This document shows positions 59,268-64,000 of a DNA stretch of 64,000 nt, one piece after another. The position numbers and the translations under genes are program-made. The notes under the pieces were generated by a model that searched no databases, had not been told where the DNA came from, and saw nothing but the letters and a program-made list of their open reading frames with translations. The stretch's first letter is position 1; each line of letters begins with the position of its first letter. The stretch spans positions 43,444,522-43,508,521 of the forward strand of contig QVOM02000025.1 of the NCBI GenBank assembly GCA_003586115.2, written 5' to 3'. Source of the stretch: Salvator merianae. Taxonomy: Eukaryota; Chordata; Lepidosauria; Squamata; Teiidae.

Positions 59268-62259
59268 ATTAATCATTACCTGGATCTCATCTCACCTCAT
59301 CTCAGCTGAAAGTATGTGCATTGCTAAAACCCATAAACATCATGATTATTCAGATAATGGAAAGTAAAATGTCCACTAAGTAACAAAACCAGGTCATTAC
59401 TCCATATTCTGTTTTTTGATTCTACATATTGAACCATCACAACTTTCTATATAATAAAACTCACTGTGCAAAATTTAGGATCTAGCTAGTTACAAAAAAA
59501 TGCTGGTATCTGGCATATCCCTCCAGGGTCTGTCACTATGTCAGCCTTCTTATAATGTCAGGGCTTTATTTTGTTGTGACAGTACAGCTATATTTGATGC
59601 AGCCTGTACTGGCACAGCACTGGATCAATCATCTGGGAAGTCCTACCTTTTGCTCACCGCAATCTGGACACCTGCTGGCATTTTTAAAAAACCAACTATT
59701 TCCTTCTGCCATTGGAGACAGCCTTAGCATATGGGTGGAGTAGCACAGAAAAATGTGTACAGGAGAGAACTACAACGGTGGTTGGAAAAAACAGGAAGCC
59801 AAGATTTATTCCAAATATCATTACTTGAGAAATTTCTATTGTCTATTTAGCTAGAGCCTTTGGAAGGTGAATGATCAGACAGTCACCCACAGACATAATG
59901 GACAGAGTCAGAAATATGCTGCTTTCCAGGATGCGTTTTGAGATGTTCTTCCTTCTAGACAGTAGAGGGAGCTCATTAGGAACACAGTAATTGCTGAGGG
60001 TGTAGTTGTCTTTGGAACACTTCTTTGGAAACCAAAAGAAGACCCAATAGGATGTTTTTTACTCTTGCCAAGAGAAATGACTAGGTTCTCGGGTTTCATT
60101 AGCAGTCTGGCAAATCAAAATATTCAGTGCATGTCAGTGTAATTCCTTTTTAGCTAGGTATTTCATTTTACAAAATTTTCATTCACTTACTGTCTTCTGA
60201 GCAGTACGTTTAGAGTAATCAAACCATCAAACTGACTATGCAATGTTTGGTTATATTGGTAAAGTTATAAATGGTTAACCTAATAAAATGTAGAATTTTC
60301 TATAATGTTCTGTTGCTTCTCAAGAAAGCTTGAGCAATATGAACTAGAAAAATTTATCATACAGAATAAGAACTCAAATGTTTGTAAAACAATATTTTAA
60401 ATTTTTTTGTAAAGTAATCCTATGAACTGTGCACTGTAAGCTTCAAAAAAGACAAGCAAGCACTGAGTGTGCGCTACATGCTGCAGAAAAAAGTGAAAGT
60501 ATTTCAGCAATAGTATAAAATAATGGGCTCTGCAACTCAAATGTAGTGTACTCTTCCCTCCTTCCTTTAAAACATATCAGGTTAATCATGCTTTCATCTT
60601 TGAGACAGCACACACCTTCTCAGTACCTTGATCTGAAATTGGTGGATTACCAGTTTTGCATTGCTATTCTATGAATTTCAATTAATCAACAATTTTCACA
60701 CATCAGTAACAGAACAACTTGAATTTATTTCAAATCCATTGGAAAATGCAATGTGTTTAGTCTGAAAAAAAAAACATTCAAAACATCTCTAATTTAAAAA
60801 GAAACCTGGTTAGGAATAAAGACAATTTACATACTGTTGAACTGTTGGATGAGGAAATGGTAAATTAGGCACAGTATTAAGGCCAGTATTCATTAAAACA
60901 ATGCTACTATAATTCTATGTTCATTTGATCCTTGAGAGACATGAAGAACAAATTACTGTAGTCATGTAAGTATGAATAAGTTGATTTTTTTCTCATAATG
61001 ACATGAGTATTTTAAAAATAGCTATGTTTTCATTACTACTAAATTTGGTTTCTAATTTAGGAGAGGCTAATATCTGGAATAGGGGTAAAGAATAGAGATC
61101 AAAATACTCAATATGAAATCTGTACCTGGAAGAAAAACTTTATTTGTATAAAAAATGGGATTACCTTTGACATAGAATCTCTTTCTTAAAAATAAAAATA
61201 AAAAAATGTTAAAAGGTATCAATTGCATAGGAATTTAAATATAAGGCCAAGCAGAAATCTAGGCATTGCAAGGATCATTAAAAGAGCACTATGGTGTCAT
61301 GACATAGTATTTCCATCTGAATTTCAATCTAATAAAAAAAAAATCACAGTATTTTCTAGTACTACAAACAGTGAATGTCAGACCATCCCATTAGTTTTCA
61401 TACAGAAAACTAATACTAAGGCTTGGTTGAAGTAGAAAACTCATTGTTTAAACCTGATGAGTTCATCAGCACCCGGGTGCTAGGTACGTACCTGATGACA
61501 AAGAGCCTACCTTCTGTAAATAATGTAAAAATAATGATTTGCAAATAGTATAAGATCACCGATTACTGCATGCCATCAGTGGTTTGCAGAATTATATCGT
61601 GTTTAATTCTTCAGTGCAAAGATCCCTCCCTGCAGAATCTTTGTTCCCTGAACAACAAACACTGCTATGAATGAAAATACAGTAGGAACTCTTCTATTAG
61701 TTAGTGTGCTATTGCATAAGACAGAAAGGTAGGTCATTGAACTAACAATGCATATTATTACTAAGTCACAAGCCATTTCTGTTAGGAAGGTAACCTGTAG
61801 ACTTCCAAATAGTCTTTGCAAGTATTAAATATATAACATAGATTTTTAAACAAACCATTTCTTGATATTTCAAGTACATTAAAGTTTTCTTTTCTTTTGT
61901 GGAGCTGTTAAAATGCACTTCAGATCTTTATTTCAGTATCATACATGTAGCTTACTTCCTAGAAAGTTATAACATATAGTAGTGTCGGGGAAAAGTATAT
62001 TAGCTGGGAAAAGCTGAACCAACATTTTAACAGGAAAAAAGTGCATAAACCATTGTAATACTACAAATGTGTTAACTTCTGGCCAACTTTTTTCCAGGGG
62101 CTTAAGCAATACTACTTTACATATTATTTTACACCATTTAATTCATCCAGATGCCAAAGGTTACTGCTTTATTTCATGTTATCAATCCTGATCTTCTTAT
62201 ATTTGGGAAAAAAAAAATCTTCAAGAACTGTCTATCAATTAAAGGTATTATTGTAGCAT

Positions 62260-62265
62260 TTTATT
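62260..62265 (-). terminator. candidate GAB1 poly(A) signal
   Basis: AATAAA on the gene strand 44 nt after the stop codon. Others lie at 62168-62173, 61927-61932 and 61139-61144. GAB1 3' UTRs are long in mammals, so a distal site is more likely. Confidence 0.25.
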
Positions 62266-62308
62266 GTATATATAAATGTAAGAATGATGGTTTAAGTATT
62301 CTTTTCTC

Positions 62309-62467
62309 TCATTTTACACTTTTTGTTAGTGTTTCAGATTCTGTAGATTGCCTCCCATCAGTCCATGCTTCTCGTGTACTCTTCAGTGCTAGTGTTTTTT
62401 GTTGATCGACAACAACATAATCAACTCTTTCGTCAGCTACACTGCTGCCTGAACCACTGTTCTTTTT
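62309..62467 (-). CDS. GAB1: GAB1 last coding exon
   Basis: It encodes [40 protein letters not shown], and [12 protein letters not shown], then TGA at 62311-62309. It carries the second SHP2-docking tyrosine. The end SETLTKSVK differs slightly from mammalian SETPAKSVK. Confidence 0.95.
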   Translation of the reverse strand, partial: KKNSGSGSSVADERVDYVVVDQQKTLALKSTREAWTDGRQSTESETLTKSVK

Positions 62468-63266
62468 CTGGAAGAGAAATAAAGAATAAGAATAAAGTCC
62501 ATTAACTTTAATAAGCGTCTATGAACTGAATTGAGACTAGCTGTTTGGTAAATGGAAAAATCTCAAACCCGAATGTCAATTCCCATGCTGTTTATTAGGT
62601 TTCCCAGAATCCCGACTTATTGTTGGGCAGTGCCAACTGGTGAACTGAGGCCACAGGGACAGGGCAAGGCTCCAACTTGCAGCTTAGCTTTGATTGAACT
62701 GAACCAGATTTTAATCTCTTGCCCTGGAACCTTTTGGTAAAGGGCTAGATCTATATTCTTACATAAACAATTATATAAATAAACACAATGCCTTGGTTCT
62801 GAATATCATTAGTTCTATAGATGACTGGCTGCAATATTTAACAAACAGATTATTGCCAGGAACTAGTTTTAACTCATGGGACTGAAGAGTAAAATAGCTC
62901 TTTAAATTGTGCTGAGTTATAAGAAGAAGAAATAGAACAGAAGACAGGTAAACATTCTGAATTTTTAATGCTTTTTCCATAGTCTTGTCATTTTAATTGT
63001 ATTTTTGCAGGGTGTTTTTTAGTTATGATTCTCTTTAGATTGTTTCATACAGAGTGAGAAAGATGCATAAATAAACAATAGCTTTTACTGAGGCTGCTGG
63101 GAAGGGCCAAGATAGAGGTCTGCTCTGCTGGAGAAATTCAGCTCCACTCTCCTACCATTTCTCAGTAAATATCACAGGAGATGGGAGAAAACTCTGCCCC
63201 ACTTGTTTTTTCAGGGCTGATGTACTTTTGACAATTGGTGGGTATTTTCAGGAAATGAACTGGGAA

Positions 63267-63307
<41 letters not shown>

Positions 63308-63674
63308 GCTCCCTCCCAAAACTAATATTACATGCACACTTCTCTGTTCCTACAGTGGTAAAAGAACTTCTGGGTTTATGACATTTGCTGCCATAATGCA
63401 TGTAAAGGCATGCCATGCTACTGATGGAAGGGAACTTAACACTGCTTCCTAAATTCATTGAGGATGGCTCCCTCCAATTTATTAATGAAAACTGGTATCT
63501 CAAGAAAGCACATTTTTGATGCTACGAAGAAAACAATTCCATTTTCTTTACCTTGCGAGGGGGAGTAGATTTTCCAGAATCTAAATCCAGATCTAAATAT
63601 TCAACTTGCTTATCCCCTTTAGGTTTTACCATAGGACTATTTCCCCCATCAAGACTGCTGCTTCCAAACAAAAT
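62309..63674 (-). CDS. GAB1: GAB1, C-terminal part (last two coding exons)
   Basis: Two exons (63552-63674 and 62309-62467) join in frame into 93 codons plus TGA. They match the end of GAB1, the scaffold that receptor tyrosine kinases such as MET and EGFR phosphorylate so that it recruits SHP2, PI3K and CRKL. The peptide has [12 protein letters not shown] and [10 protein letters not shown], which correspond to the two SHP2-docking tyrosines (Tyr627 and Tyr659 in human numbering). The N-terminal PH domain and MET-binding region must lie beyond the right edge. Assignment is very secure from the sequence and the position next to SMARCA5. Confidence 0.96.
63270..63304. repeat. TA microsatellite
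   Basis: An uninterrupted 35-bp TA run inside the last GAB1 intron (62468-63551). Confidence 0.95.
63552..63674 (-). CDS. GAB1: GAB1 penultimate coding exon
   Basis: A phase-0 exon of 41 codons: [20 protein letters not shown], then [20 protein letters not shown] and K. It carries the first SHP2-docking tyrosine. The acceptor is CATTTCAG and the donor GTAAAG. Confidence 0.95.
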
Positions 63675-64000
63675 CTGAAATGGTAACAAAAAGAAGTTAG
63701 TAACAACAGTATCTCTAACAAAATGAACAGTAACCTTGGCAGCACTGAATTGAACATTAGGAATTGATCAAGCTTTTTGTACTATGTCTTTTCAAGAGCT
63801 GAAACACTGAAACAAATATTGACTTTAATTATAATTAATGCAGAGAAAAAGGAGAAAGTTTAAGGTCTTTCTCATATCTGATATCTGTATGCATTATAAT
63901 TTATTTGATGATGAAAAAAATATAAATAAGGTGTGAACATGGTAGAAATGGGAAAAGATCATGATGGAAAAAGTAAAAAGTCTTCTCTTCCAATTAAGCT

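Larger units (their letters stand above)
53851..62308. other. Repeat-rich interval between SMARCA5 and the GAB1 stop codon
   Basis: It holds SINEs, two L2 fragments and a small palindromic element. The right part, of unknown extent, must be the GAB1 3' UTR, since GAB1 is transcribed leftward into it. From about 59300 to 62300 I see no repeats and no ORF of note, as expected for a long UTR. No additional gene is supported. Confidence 0.65.

Overview
This is vertebrate nuclear DNA: AT-rich, with short exons bounded by GT/AG splice sites, tRNA-derived SINEs, L2-type LINE fragments and short inverted-repeat DNA transposon remnants. The dominance of L2-like (rather than CR1) LINE remains, together with the tRNA-head SINEs, suggests a squamate reptile. 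That species call is inference. Three genes are present in the order FREM3 (+), SMARCA5 (-), GAB1 (-), the mirror image of the human chromosome 4q31.21 order GAB1-SMARCA5-FREM3.

Positions 159-12614 hold the last eight coding exons of FREM3, a FRAS1-family basement-membrane protein (517 residues visible, ending in a transmembrane helix and a short cytoplasmic tail). Positions 12615-16361 separate two convergent stop codons and must hold both 3' UTRs. SMARCA5, encoding the ISWI chromatin-remodelling ATPase SNF2H, is complete: 24 coding exons on the minus strand between 53270 and 16362 splice in frame into 1039 codons plus stop. Its first exon lies in a CpG-rich promoter at about 52.5-53.85 kb that carries a CGCG palindrome, a CRE and CCAAT boxes. 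From 53.85 to 62.3 kb lies a repeat-rich stretch that includes the GAB1 3' UTR. The last two coding exons of GAB1, carrying both SHP2-docking tyrosines, are at 62309-63674 and the gene continues past the right edge.

The genes do not form an operon; they act separately (extracellular matrix anchoring, nucleosome sliding, receptor tyrosine kinase signalling). I found no undescribed multi-gene system. The less expected signals are a long imperfect palindrome in SMARCA5 intron 5, a 207-bp hAT-like element with an 8-bp target duplication, three elements sharing a GTGCACATCTCTA-type end, several other inverted-repeat elements, and the architecture of the SMARCA5 promoter.
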